From Bathymodiolus brooksi (taxonomy: Eukaryota > Mollusca > Bivalvia > Mytilida > Modiolidae), in contig OY804583.1 in assembly GCA_963680875.1 (NCBI GenBank), positions 34,895,331 to 34,959,330 of the forward strand: a stretch of 64,000 nt of DNA. The letters are read 5' to 3'. A model generated the notes under the pieces. That model worked only from the letters and a program-made list of their open reading frames with translations, did no database searches and was not told the DNA's origin. The position numbers and the translations under genes were made by a program. Of the stretch, positions 13,201 through 25,900 are shown piece after piece (the first letter of the stretch is position 1; every line of letters starts with the position of its first letter).

Positions 13201-16200
13201 GGTCACCTATGTTGTATCTTCTGGTCACCTCTGTTGTATCTTCTGGTCACCCCTGTTGTATCTTCTGGTCACCCCTGTTGTATCTTCTGGTCACCCCTGT
13301 TGTATCTTCTGATCATCTCTGTTGTATCTTCTGGTCACCTCTGTTGTATCTTCTGGTCACCTCTGTTGTATCTTCTGTTCACCTCTGTTATATCTTCTGG
13401 TCACCTCTGTTGTATCTTCTGGTCACCCCTGTTGTATCTTCTGGTCACCCCTGTTGTATCTTCTGGTCACCTCTGTTGTATCTTCTGGTCACCTCTGTTG
13501 TATCTTCTGGTCACCTCTGTTGTATCTTCTGGTCATCTCTGTTGTATCTTCTGGTCACCTATGTTGTATCTTCTGGTCATCTCTGTTGTATCTTCTGGTC
13601 ACCCCTGTTGTATCTTCTGATCATCTCTGTTGTATCTTCTGGTCACCTCTGTTGTATCTTCTGGTCACCTCTGTTGTATCTTCTGTTCACCTCTGTTATA
13701 TCTTCTGGTCACCTCTGTTGTATCTTCTGGTCACCCCTGTTGTATCTTCTGGTCACCCCTGTTGTATCTTCTGGTCACCTATGTTGTATCTTCTGGTCAC
13801 CTCTGTTGTATCTTCTGGTCACCTCTGTTGTATCTTCTGGTCATCTCTGTTGTATCTTCTGGTCACCTATGTTGTATCTTCTGGTCACCTCTGTTGTATC
13901 TTCTGGTCACCTCTGTTGTATCTTCTGGTCACCTCTGTTGTATCTTCTGGTCACCTATGTTGTATCTTCTGGTTACCTCTGTTGTATCTTCTGGTCACCT
14001 CTGTTGTATCTTCTTGTCACCCCTGTTGTATCTTCTGGTCACCTCTGTTGTATCTTCTGGTCACCCCTGTTGTATCTTCTGGTCACCTCTGTTGTATCTT
14101 CTGGTCACCTCTGTTGTATCTTCTGGTCACCACTGTTGTATCTTCTGGTCATCCCTGTTGTATCTTCTGGTCACCTCTGTTGTATCTTCTGATCATCTCT
14201 GTTGTATCTTCTGGTCACCTCTGTTGTATCTTCTGGTCACCCCTGTTGTATCTTCTGGTCACCTCTGTTGTATCTTCTGGTCACCTCTGTTTTATCTTCT
14301 GGTCACCCCTGTTGTATCTTCTGGTCACCTCTGTTGTATCTTCTGGTCACCCCTGTTGTATCTTCTGGTCACCTCTGTTGTATCTTCTGGTCACCTATGT
14401 TGTATCTTCTGGTCACCTCTGTTGTATCTTCTGGTCACCTCTGTTGTATCTTCTGGTCACCTCTATTGTATCTTCTGGTCACCCCTGTTGTATCTTCTGG
14501 TCACCCCTGTTGTATCTTCTGGTCACCTATGTTGTATCTTCTGGTCACCTCTGTTGTATCTTCTGGTCACCTCTGTTGTATCTTCTGTTCACCTCTGTTG
14601 TATCTTCTGGTCATCTCTGTTGTATCTTCTGTTCACCTATGTTATATCTTCTGGTCACCTCTGTTGTATCTTCTGGTCACCTCTGTTATATCTTCTGGTC
14701 ACCTATGTTATATGTTCTGGTCACCTCTGTTGTATCTTCTGTTCACCTCTGTTGTATCTTCTGTTCACCTCTGTTGTATCTTCTGTTCACCTCTGTTATA
14801 TCTTCTGGTCACCTCTGTTATATCTTCTGGTCACCTCTGTTGTATCTTCTGGTCACCTCTGTTGTATCTTCTGTTCACCTCTGTTATATCTTCTGGTCAC
14901 CTCTGTTGTATCTTCTGGTCACCCCTGTTGTATCTTCTGGTCATCTCTGTTGTATCTTCTGGTCACCTCTGTTGTATCTTCTGGTCACCTATGTTGTATC
15001 TTCTGGTCACCTCTGTTGTATCTTCTGGTCACCCCTGTTGTATCTTCTGGTCACCCCTGTTGTATCTTCTGGTCACCCCTGTTGTATCTTCTGATCATCT
15101 CTGTTGTATCTTCTGGTCACCTCTGTTGTATCTTCTGGTCACCTCTGTTGTATCTTCTGTTCACCTCTGTTATATCTTCTGGTCACCTCTGTTGTATCTT
15201 CTGGTCACCCCTGTTGTATCTTCTGATCATCTCTGTTGTATCTTCTGGTCACCTCTGTTGTATCTTCTGGTCACCTCTGTTGTATCTTCTGTTCACCTCT
15301 GTTATATCTTCTGGTCACCCCTGTTGTATCTTCTGGTCACCTCTGTTGTATCTTCTGGTCACCTCTGTTGTATCTTCTGGTCACCTCTGTTGTATCTTCT
15401 GGTCATCTCTGTTGTATCTTCTGGTCACCTATGTTGTATCTTCTGGTCATCTCTGTTGTATCTTCTGGTCACCCCTGTTGTATCTTCTGATCATCTCTGT
15501 TGTATCTTCTGGTCACCTCTGTTGTATCTTCTGGTCACCTCTGTTGTATCTTCTGTTCACCTCTGTTATATCTTCTGGTCACCTCTGTTGTATCTTCTGG
15601 TCACCCCTGTTGTATCTTCTGGTCACCCCTGTTGTATCTTCTGGTCACCTATGTTGTATCTTCTGGTCACCTCTGTTGTATCTTCTGGTCACCTCTGTTG
15701 TATCTTCTGGTCATCTCTGTTGTATCTTCTGGTCACCTATGTTGTATCTTCTGGTCACCTCTGTTGTATCTTCTGGTCACCTCTGTTGTATCTTCTGGTC
15801 ACCTCTGTTGTATCTTCTGGTCACCTATGTTGTATCTTCTGGTTACCTCTGTTGTATCTTCTGGTCACCTCTGTTGTATCTTCTTGTCACCTCTGTTGTA
15901 TCTTCTGGTCACCTCTGTTGTATCTTCTGGTCACCCCTGTTGTATCTTCTGGTCACCTCTGTTGTATCTTCTGGTCACCTCTGTTGTATCTTCTGGTCAC
16001 CCCTGTTGTATCTTCTGGTCACCTCTGTTGTATCTTCTGGTCACCCCTGTTGTATCTTCTGGTCACCCCTGTTGTATCTTCTGGTCACCTCTGTTGTATC
16101 TTCTGTTCACCTCTGTTATATCTTCTGGTCACCCCTGTTGTATCTTCTGGTCACCTCTGTTGTATCTTCTGGTCACCTCTGTTGTATCTTCTGGTCACCT

Positions 16201-19000
16201 CTGTTGTATCTTCTGGTCATCTCTGTTGTATCTTCTGGTCACCTATGTTGTATCTTCTGGTCATCTCTGTTGTATCTTCTGGTCACCCCTGTTGTATCTT
16301 CTGATCATCTCTGTTGTATCTTCTGGTCACCTCTGTTGTATCTTCTGGTCACCTCTGTTGTATCTTCTGGTCACCCTTGTTGTATCTTCTGGTCACCCCT
16401 GTTGTATCTTCTGGTCACCTATGTTGTATCTTCTGGTCACCTCTGTTGTATCTTCTGGTCACCTCTGTTGTATCTTCTGGTCATCTCTGTTGTATCTTCT
16501 GGTCACCTATGTTGTATCTTCTGGTCACCTCTGTTGTATCTTCTGGTCACCTCTGTTGTATCTTCTGGTCACCTCTGTTGTATCTTCTGGTCACCTATGT
16601 TGTATCTTCTGGTTACCTCTGTTGTATCTTCTGGTCACCTCTGTTGTATCTTCTTGTCACCTCTGTTGTATCTTCTGGTCACCTCTGTTGTATCTTCTGG
16701 TCACCCCTGTTGTATCTTCTGGTCACCTCTGTTGTATCTTCTGGTCACCTCTGTTGTATCTTCTGGTCACCCCTGTTGTATCTTCTGGTCACCTCTGTTG
16801 TATCTTCTGGTCACCCCTGTTGTATCTTCTGGTCACCCCTGTTGTATCTTCTGGTCACCCCTGTTGTATCTTCTGGTCACCCCTGTTGTATCTTCTGGTC
16901 ATCTCTGTTGTATCTTCTGGTCACCTCTGTTGTATCTTCTGATCATCTCTGTTGTATCTTCTGGTCACCTCTGTTGTATCTTCTGGTCACCTATGTTGTA
17001 TCTTCTGGTCACCTCTGTTGTATCTTCTGGTCACCCCTGTTGTATCTTCTGGTCACCTCTGTTGTATCTTCTGGTCACCCCTGTTGTATCTTCTGCACAC
17101 CTCTGTTGTATCTTCTGTTCACCTCTGTTGTATCTTCTGGTCACCTCTGTTATATCTTCTGGTCACCTCTGTTGTATCTTCTGATCATCTCTATTGTATC
17201 TTCTGGTCACCTATGTTGTATCTTCTGGTCACCTCTGTTGTATCTTCTGGTCACCTCTGTTGTATCTTCTGGTCACCTCTGTTGTATCTTCTGGTCACCT
17301 CTGTTGTATCTTCTGGTCATCCCTGTTGTATCTTCTGGTCACCTCTGTTGTATCTTCTGGTCACCTATGTTATATCTTCTGGTCACCTCTGTTGTATCTT
17401 CTGATCATCTCTGTTGTATCTTCTGGTCACCTCTGTTGTATCTTCTGGTCACCTCTGTTGTATCTTCTGGTCACCTCTGTTGTATCTTCTGGTCACCTCT
17501 GTTGTATCTTCTGGTCACCTCTGTTGTATCTTCTGGTCACCTCTGTTGTATCTTCTGATCATCTCTGTTGTATCTTCTGGTCATCTCTGTTGTATCTTCT
17601 GGTCACCTCTGTTGTATCTTTTGGTCACCTCTGTTGTATCTTCTGGTCACCTCTGTTGTATCTTCTGGTCACCCCTGTTGTATCTTCTGGTCACCCCTGT
17701 TGTATCTTCTGGTCACCTCTGTTGTATCTTCTGGTCACCCCTGTTGTATCTTCTGGTCACCCCTGTTGTATCTTCTGGTCACCTCTGTTGTATCTTCTGA
17801 TCATCTCTGTTGTATCTTCTGGTCACCTCTGTTGTATCTTCTGGTCACCTCTGTTGTATCTTCTGGTCACCTCTGTTGTATCTTCTGGTCACCCCTGTTG
17901 TATCTTCTGGTCACCTCTGTTGTATCTTCTGGTCACCCCTGTTGTATCTTCTGGTCACCTCTGTTGTATCTTCTGGTCACCTCTGTTGTATCTTCTGGTC
18001 ACCTCTGTTGTATCTTCTGGTCACCTCTGTTGTATCTTCTGGTCACCTCTGTTGTATCTTCTGGTCACCCCTGTTGTATCTTCTGGTCACCCCTGTTGTA
18101 TCTTCTGGTCACCTATGTTGTATCTTCTGGTCACCTCTGTTGTATCTTCTGGTCACCTCTGTTGTATCTTCTGTTCACCTCTGTTGTATCTTCTGGTCAT
18201 CTCTGTTGTATCTTCTGTTCACCTATGTTATATCTTCTGGTCACCTCTGTTGTATCTTCTGGTCACCTCTGTTATATCTTCTGGTCACCTATGTTATATG
18301 TTCTGGTCACCTCTGTTGTATCTTCTGTTCACCTCTGTTGTATCTTCTGTTCACCTCTGTTGTATCTTCTGTTCACCTCTGTTATATCTTCTGGTCACCT
18401 CTGTTATATCTTCTGGTCACCTCTGTTGTATCTTCTGGTCACCTCTGTTGTATCTTCTGTTCACCTCTGTTATATCTTCTGGTCACCTCTGTTGTATCTT
18501 CTGGTCACCCCTGTTGTATCTTCTGGTCATCTCTGTTGTATCTTCTGGTCACCTCTGTTGTATGTTCTGGTCACCTATGTTGTATCTTCTGGTCACCTCT
18601 GTTGTATCTTCTGGTCACCCCTGTTGTATCTTCTGGTCACCCCTGTTGTATCTTCTGGTCACCCCTGTTGTATCTTCTGATCATCTCTGTTGTATCTTCT
18701 GGTCACCTCTGTTGTATCTTCCGGTCACCTCTGTTGTATCTTCTGTTCACCTCTGTTATATCTTCTGGTCACCTCTGTTGTATCTTCTGGTCACCCCTGT
18801 TGTATCTTCTGATCATCTCTGTTGTATCTTCTGGTCACCTCTGTTGTATCTTCTGGTCACCTCTGTTGTATCTTCTGTTCACCTCTGTTATATCTTCTGG
18901 TCACCTCTGTTGTATCTTCTGGTCACCCCTGTTGTATCTTCTGGTCACCCCTGTTGTATCTTCTGGTCACCTATGTTGTATCTTCTGGTCACCTCTGTTG
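10230..19000 (+). repeat. Satellite block C: higher-order series with periods of about 2.0, 1.8 and 3.6 kb
   Basis: A diagnostic run of variant monomers (GTTCACCTATG, then TTATATC, then TTATATGTTC) begins at 10801, 12847, 14629 and 18215. The spacings are 2,046, 1,782 and 3,586 bp, equal to 93, 81 and 163 monomers. Neighbouring variants such as position 14 G to T (GTTTTATC) at 10486 and 12510 follow the same order. The block is rich in GTTCACC monomers. Its boundaries are approximate. Confidence 0.75.
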
Positions 19001-22000
19001 TATCTTCTGGTCACCTCTGTTGTATCTTCTGGTCATCTCTGTTGTATCTTCTGGTCACCTATGTTGTATGTTCTGGTCACCTCTGTTGTATCTTCTGGTC
19101 ACTTCTGTTGTATCTTCTGGTCACCTCTGTTGTATCTTCTGGTCACCTATGTTGTATCTTCTGGTTACCTCTGTTGTATCTTCTGGTCACCTCTGTTGTA
19201 TCTTCTGGTCACCTCTGTTGTATCTTCTGGTCATCTCTGTTGTATCTTCTGGTCACCTATGTTGTATCTTCTGGTCACCTCTGTTGTATCTTCTGGTCAC
19301 CGCTGTTGTATCTTCTGGTCACCTCTGTTGTATCTTCTGGTCACCTATGTTGTATCTTCTGGTTACCTCTGTTGTATCTTCTGGTTACCTCTGTTGTATC
19401 TTCTGGTCACCTATGTTATATCTTCTGGTCACCTCTGTTGTATCTTCTGGTCATCTCTGTTGTATCTTCTGGTCACCCCTGTTGTATCTTCTGGTCACCC
19501 CTGTTGTATCTTCTGGTCACCTCTGTTGTATCTTCTGTTCACCTCTGTTGTATCTTCTGGTCACCTCTGTTGTATCTTCTGGTCATCTCTGTTGTATCTT
19601 CTGGTCACCTCTGTTATATCTTCTGGTCATCTCTGTTGTATCTTCTGGTCACCTCTGTTATATCTTCTGGTCACCTCTGTTGTATCTTCTAGTCATCTCT
19701 GTTGTATCTTCTGGTCACCTCTGTTATATCTTCTGGTCACCTATGTTATATCTTCTGGTCACCTATGTTATATCTTCTGGTCACCTCTGTTGTATCTTCT
19801 GGTCATCTCTGTTGTATCTTCTGGTCACCTCTGTTATATCTTCTGGTCACCTATGTTGTATCTTCTGGTCACCTATGTTGTATCTTCTGGTCACCTATGT
19901 TGTATCTTCTGGTCATCTCTGTTGTATCTTCTGGTCATCTCTGTTGTATCTTCTGATCATCTCTGTTGTATCTTCTGGTCACCTATGTTGTATCTTCTGT
20001 TCACCTCTGTTATATCTTCTGGTCACCTCTGTTGTATCTTCTGGTCACCTCTGTTGTATCTTCTGGTCACCTCTGTTGCATCTTCTGGTCACCCCTGTTG
20101 TATCTTCTGGTCACCCCTGTTGTATCTTCTGGTCACCTATGTTGTATCTTCTGGTCACCTCTGTTGTATCTTCTGGTCACCTCTGTTGTATCTTCTGGTC
20201 ACCTCTGTTGTATCTTCTGGTCACCTCTGTTGTATATTCTGGTCACCTATGTTGTATCTTCTGGTTACCTCTGTTGTATCTTCTGGTCATCTCTGTTGTA
20301 TCTTCTGGTCACCCCTGTTGTATCTTCTGGTCACCCCTGTTGTATCTTCTGGTCACCTCTGTTGTATCTTCTGTTCACCTCTGTTGTATCTTCTGGTCAC
20401 CTCTTTTGTATCTTCTGGTCATCTCTGTTGTATCTTCTGGTCACCTCTGTTATATCTTCTGGTCATCTCTGTTGTATCTTCTGGTCACCTCTGTTATATC
20501 TTCTGGTCACCTCTGTTGTATCTTCTGGTCATCTCTGTTGTATCTTCTGGTCACCTCTGTTATATCTTCTGGTCACCTATGTTATATCTTCTGGTCACCT
20601 ATGTTATATCTTCTGGTCACCTCTGTTGTATCTTCTGGTCATCTCTGTTGTATCTTCTGGTCACCTCTGTTGTATCTTCTGGTCACCTCTGTTGTATCTT
20701 CTGGTCACCTCTGTTGTATCTTCTGGTCACCTATGTTGTATCTTCTGGTCACCTATGTTGTATGTTCTGGTCATCTCTGTTGTATCTTCTGGTCACCTCT
20801 GTTGTATCTTCTGGTCATCTCTGTTGTATCTTCTGGTCACCTATGTTGTATCTTCTGGTCACCTCTGTTGTATCTTCTGGTCACCTCTGTTGTATCTTCT
20901 GGTCACCTCTGTTGTATCTTCTGGTCATCTCTGTTGTATCTTCTGGTCACCTATGTTGTATCTTCTGGTCACCTCTGTTGTATCTTCTGGTCACCTCTGT
21001 TGTATCTTCTGGTCACCTCTGTTGTATCTTCTGGTCACCTCTGTTGTATCTTCTGGTCACCTATGTTATATCTTCTGGTCACCTCTGTTGTATCTTCTGG
21101 TCACCTCTGTTATATCTTCTGGTCACCTATGTTATTTCTTCTGGTCACCTCTGTTGTATCTTCTGGTCACCTCTGTTGTATCTTCTGGTCACCTCTGTTG
21201 TATCTTCTGGTCAACTCTGTTGTATCTTCTGGTCACCTATGTTATATCTTCTGGTCACCTCTGTTGTATCTTCTGGTCACCTCTGTTATATCTTCTGGTC
21301 ACCTATGTTATATCTTCTGGTCACCTCTGTTGTACCTTCTGGTCACCTCTGTTGTATCTTCTGGTCACCTCTGTTGTATCTTCTGGTCACCTCTGTTGTA
21401 TCTTCTGGTCACCCCTGTTGTATCTTCTGGTCACCTCTGTTGTATCTTCTGGTCACCTATGTTGTATCTTCTGGTCACCTCTGTTGTATCTTCTGGTCAT
21501 CTCTGTTGTATCTTCTGGTCACCTATGTTGTATCTTCTGGTCACCTCTGTTATATCTTCTGGTCATCTCTGTTGTATCTTCTGGTCATCTCTGTTATATC
21601 TTCTGGTCACCTATGTTATATCTTCTGGTCACCTATGTTATATCTTCTGGTCACCTCTGTTGTATCTTCTGGTCACCTCTGTTGTATCTTCTGGTCACCT
21701 CTGTTGTATCTTCTGGTCACCTCTGTTGTATCTTCTGGTCACCTATGTTATATCTTCTGGTCACCTCTGTTGTATCTTCTGGTCACCTCTGTTGTATCTT
21801 CTGGTCATCTCTGTTGTATCTTCTGGTCACCTCTGTTGTATCTTCTGGTCACCTCTGTTGTATCTTCTGGTCACCTCTGTTGTATCTTCTGGTCACCTCT
21901 GTTGTATCTTCTGGTCACCTCTGTTGTATCTTCTGGTCACCTATGTTGTATCTTCTGGTCACCTCTGTTGTATCTTCTGGTCACCTCTGTTGTATCTTCT

Positions 22001-22900
22001 GGTCACCTCTGTTGTATCTTCTGGTCACCTCTGTTGTATCTTCTGGTCACCTCTGTTATATCTTCTGGTCATCCCTGTTGTATCTTCTGGTCACCTCTGT
22101 TGTATCTTCTGGTCACCTCTGTTATATCTTCTGGTCACCTCTGTTGTATCTTCTGGTCATCCCTGTTGTATCTTCTGGTCACCTCTGTTGTATCTTCTGG
22201 TCACCTCTGTTATATCTTCTGGTCATCTCTGTTGTATCTTCTGGTCACCTCTGTTATATCTTCTGGTCATCTCTGTTGTATCTTCTGGTCACCTCTGTTG
22301 TATCTTCTGGTCACCTCTGTTGTATCTTCTGTTCACCTCTGTTGTATCTTCTGGTCACCTCTGTTGTATCTTCTGGTCACCTCTGTTGTATCTTCTGATC
22401 ATCTCTGTTGTATCTTCTGGTCACCTCTGTTGTATCTTCTGGTCACCCCTGTTGTATCTTCTGGTCACCTCTGTTGTATCTTCTGGTCACCTCTGTTGTA
22501 TCTTCTGGTCACCCCTGTTGTATCTTCTGGTCACCTATGTTGTATCTTCTGGTCACCTCTGTTATATTTTCTGGTCACCTCTGTTATATCTTCTGGTCAC
22601 CTATGTTGTATCTTCTGGTCACCTCTGTTGTATCTTCTGGTCACCTCTGTTATATCTTCTGGTCATCTCTGTTGTATCTTCTGGTCACCTCTGTTGTATC
22701 TTCTGGTCACCTCTGTTATATCTTCTGGTCATCTCTGTTGTATCTTCTGGTCACCTCTGTTATATCTTCTGGTCATCTCTGTTGTATCTTCTGGTCACCT
22801 CTGTTGTATCTTCTGGTCACCTCTGTTGTATCTTCTGGTCACCTCTGTTGTATCTTCTGGTCACCTCTGTTGTATCTTCTGGTCACCTCTGTTGTATCTT
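19000..22900 (+). repeat. Satellite block D: heterogeneous monomers resembling block A
   Basis: Position 9 C to A and position 14 G to A variants are again frequent, with many GGTCATC monomers. I saw no kilobase-scale tandem copy. Variants such as CTTTTGTATC (about 20,402) and TTATTTC (about 21,131) occur once. Confidence 0.55.
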
Positions 22901-25900
22901 CTGATCATCTCTGTTGTATCTTCTGGTCACCTCTGTTGTATCTTCTGGTCACCCCTGTTGTATCTTCTGGTCACCTCTGTTGTATCTTCTGGTCACCTCT
23001 GTTGTATCTTCTGGTCACCCCTGTTGTATCTTCTGGTCACCTCTGTTGTATCTTCTGGTCACCTCTGTTATATCTTCTGGTCACCTATGTTGTATCTTCT
23101 GGTGACCTCTGTTGTATCTTCTGGTCACCTCTGTTGTATCTTCTGGTCATCTCTGTTGTATCTTCTGGTCACCTCTGTTGTATCTTCTGGTCACCTATGT
23201 TATATCTTCTGGTCACCCCTGTTGTATCTTCTGGTCACCTCTGTTGTATCTTCTGATCATCTCTGTTATATCTTCTGGTCATCTCTGTTGTATCTTCTGG
23301 TCATCTCTGTTGTATCTTCTGGTCACCTCTGTTGTATCTTCTGGTCATCTCTGTTGTATCTTCTGGTCACCCCTGTTGTATCTTCTGATCATCTCTGTTA
23401 TATCTTCTGGTCATCTCTGTTGTATCTTCTGGTCATCTCTGTTGTATCTTCTGTTCACCTCTGTTGTATCTTCTGGTCACCTCTGTTATATCTTCTGGTC
23501 ACCTCTGTTGTATCTTCTGGTCACCCCTGTTGTATCTTCTGGTCACCTCTGTTGTATCTTCTGGTCACCTCTGTTGTATCTTCTGTTCACCTCTGTTGTA
23601 TCTTCTGGTCACCTCTGTTGTATCTTCTGGTCACCTATGTTGTATCTTCTGGTCACCTCTGTTGTATCTTCTGGTCACCCCTGTTGTATCTTCTGGTCAC
23701 CCCTGTTGTATCTTCTGGTCACCTATGTTGTATCTTCTGGTCACCTATGTTGTATCTTCTGGTCACCTATGTTGTATCTTTTGGTCACCTATGTTGTATC
23801 TTCTGGTCACCTCTGTTGTATCTTCTGGTCACCTCTGTTATATCTTCTGGTCACCTTTGTTGTATCTTCTGGTCACCTATGTTGTATCTTCTGGTCACCT
23901 ATGTTGTATCTTCTGGTCACCTCTGTTGTATCTTATGGTCACCTCTGTTATATCTTCTGGTCACCTATGTTGTATCTTCTGGTCACCCCTGTTGTATCTT
24001 CTGGTCACCTATGTTGTATCTTCTGGTTACCTCTGTTGTATCTTCTGGTCACCTATGTTGTATCTTCTGGTCACCTATGTTGTATCTTCTGGTCACCTCT
24101 GTTGTATCTTATGGTCACCTCTGTTATATCTTCTGGTCACCTATGTTGTATCTTCTGGTCACCTATGTTGTATCTTCTGCACACCTCTGTTGTATCTTCT
24201 GGTCACCCCTGTTGTATCTTCTGGTCACCTCTGTTGTATCTTCTGGTCACCCCTGTTGTATCTTCTGGTCACCTATGTTGTATCTTCTGCACACCTCTGT
24301 TGTATCTTCTGGTCACCTCTGTTGTATCTTCTGGTTACCTCTGTTGTATCTTCTGGTCACCTATGTTATATCTTCTGGTCACCTATGTTGTATCTTCTGG
24401 TCACCCCTGTTGTATCTTCTGGTCACCTATGTTGTATCTTCTGGTCACCTCTGTTGTATCTTCTGGTCACCTCTGTTGTATCTTCTGGTCACCTATGTTA
24501 TATCTTCTGGTCACCTCTGTTGTATCTTCTGGTCACCTCTGTTGTATCTTCTGGTCACCCCTGTTGTATCTTCTGGTCACCTCTGTTGTATCTTCTGGTC
24601 ACCTCTGTTGTATCTTCTGGTCACCTCTGTTGTATCTTCTGGTCACCTATGTTATATCTTCTGGTCACCCCTGTTGTATCTTCTGATCATCTCTGTTGTA
24701 TCTTCTGTTCACCTCTGTTGTATCTTCTGGTCACCTCTGTTGTATCTTCTGGTCACCTCTGTTGTATGTTCTGGTCACCCCTGTTGTATGTTCTGGTCAC
24801 CTATGTTATATCTTCTGGTCACCTCTGTTATATCTTCTGGTCACCTCTGTTATATCTTCTGGTCACCTCTGTTGTATGTTCTGGTCACCTCTGTTGTATG
24901 TTCTGGTCACCTCTGTTGTATGTTCTGGTCACCTCTGTTGTATGTTCTGGTCACCTCTGTTATATCTTCTGGTCACCCCTGTTGTATCTTCTGGTCACCT
25001 CTGTTGTATCTTCTGGTCACCTCTGTTGTATCTTCTGGTCACCTCTGTTGTATCTTCTGGTCACCTCTGTTATATCTTCTGGTCACCTCTGTTGTATCTT
25101 CTGGTCACCCCTGTTGTATCTTCTGGTCACCTCTGTTGTATGTTCTGGTCACCTATGTTATATCTTCTGGTCACCTCTGTTATATCTTCTGGTCACCTCT
25201 GTTGTATCTTCTGATCACCTCTGTTGTATCTTCTGGTCACCTATGTTATATCTTCTGGTCACCTCTGTTATATCTTCTGGTCACCTCTGTTGTATGTTCT
25301 GGTCACCTCTGTTGTATGTTCTGGACACCTATGTTATATCTTCTGGTCACCCCTGTTGTATCTTCTGGTCACCTCTGTTGTATCTTCTGGTCACCCCTGT
25401 TGTATCTTCTGGTCACCTCTGTTGTATGTTCTGGTCACCTATGTTATATCTTCTGGTCACCTCTGTTATATCTTCTGGTCACCTCTGTTGTATCTTCTGA
25501 TCATCTCTGTTGTATCTTCTGGTCACCTCTGTTGTATCTTCTGGTCGCCCCTGTTGTATCTTCTGGTCACCTCTGTTGTATCTTCTGGTCACCTCTGTTG
25601 TATCTTCTGGTCACCCCTGTTGTATCTTCTGGTCACCTCTGTTGTATCTTCTGGTCACCTCTGTTATATCTTCTGGTCACCTATGTTGTATCTTCTGGTG
25701 ACCTCTGTTGTATCTTCTGGTCACCTCTGTTGTATCTTCTGGTCATCTCTGTTGTATCTTCTGGTCACCTCTGTTGTATCTTCTGGTCACCTATGTTATA
25801 TCTTCTGGTCACCCCTGTTGTATCTTCTGGTCACCTCTGTTGTATCTTCTGATCATCTCTGTTATATCTTCTGGTCATCTCTGTTGTATCTTCTGGTCAT

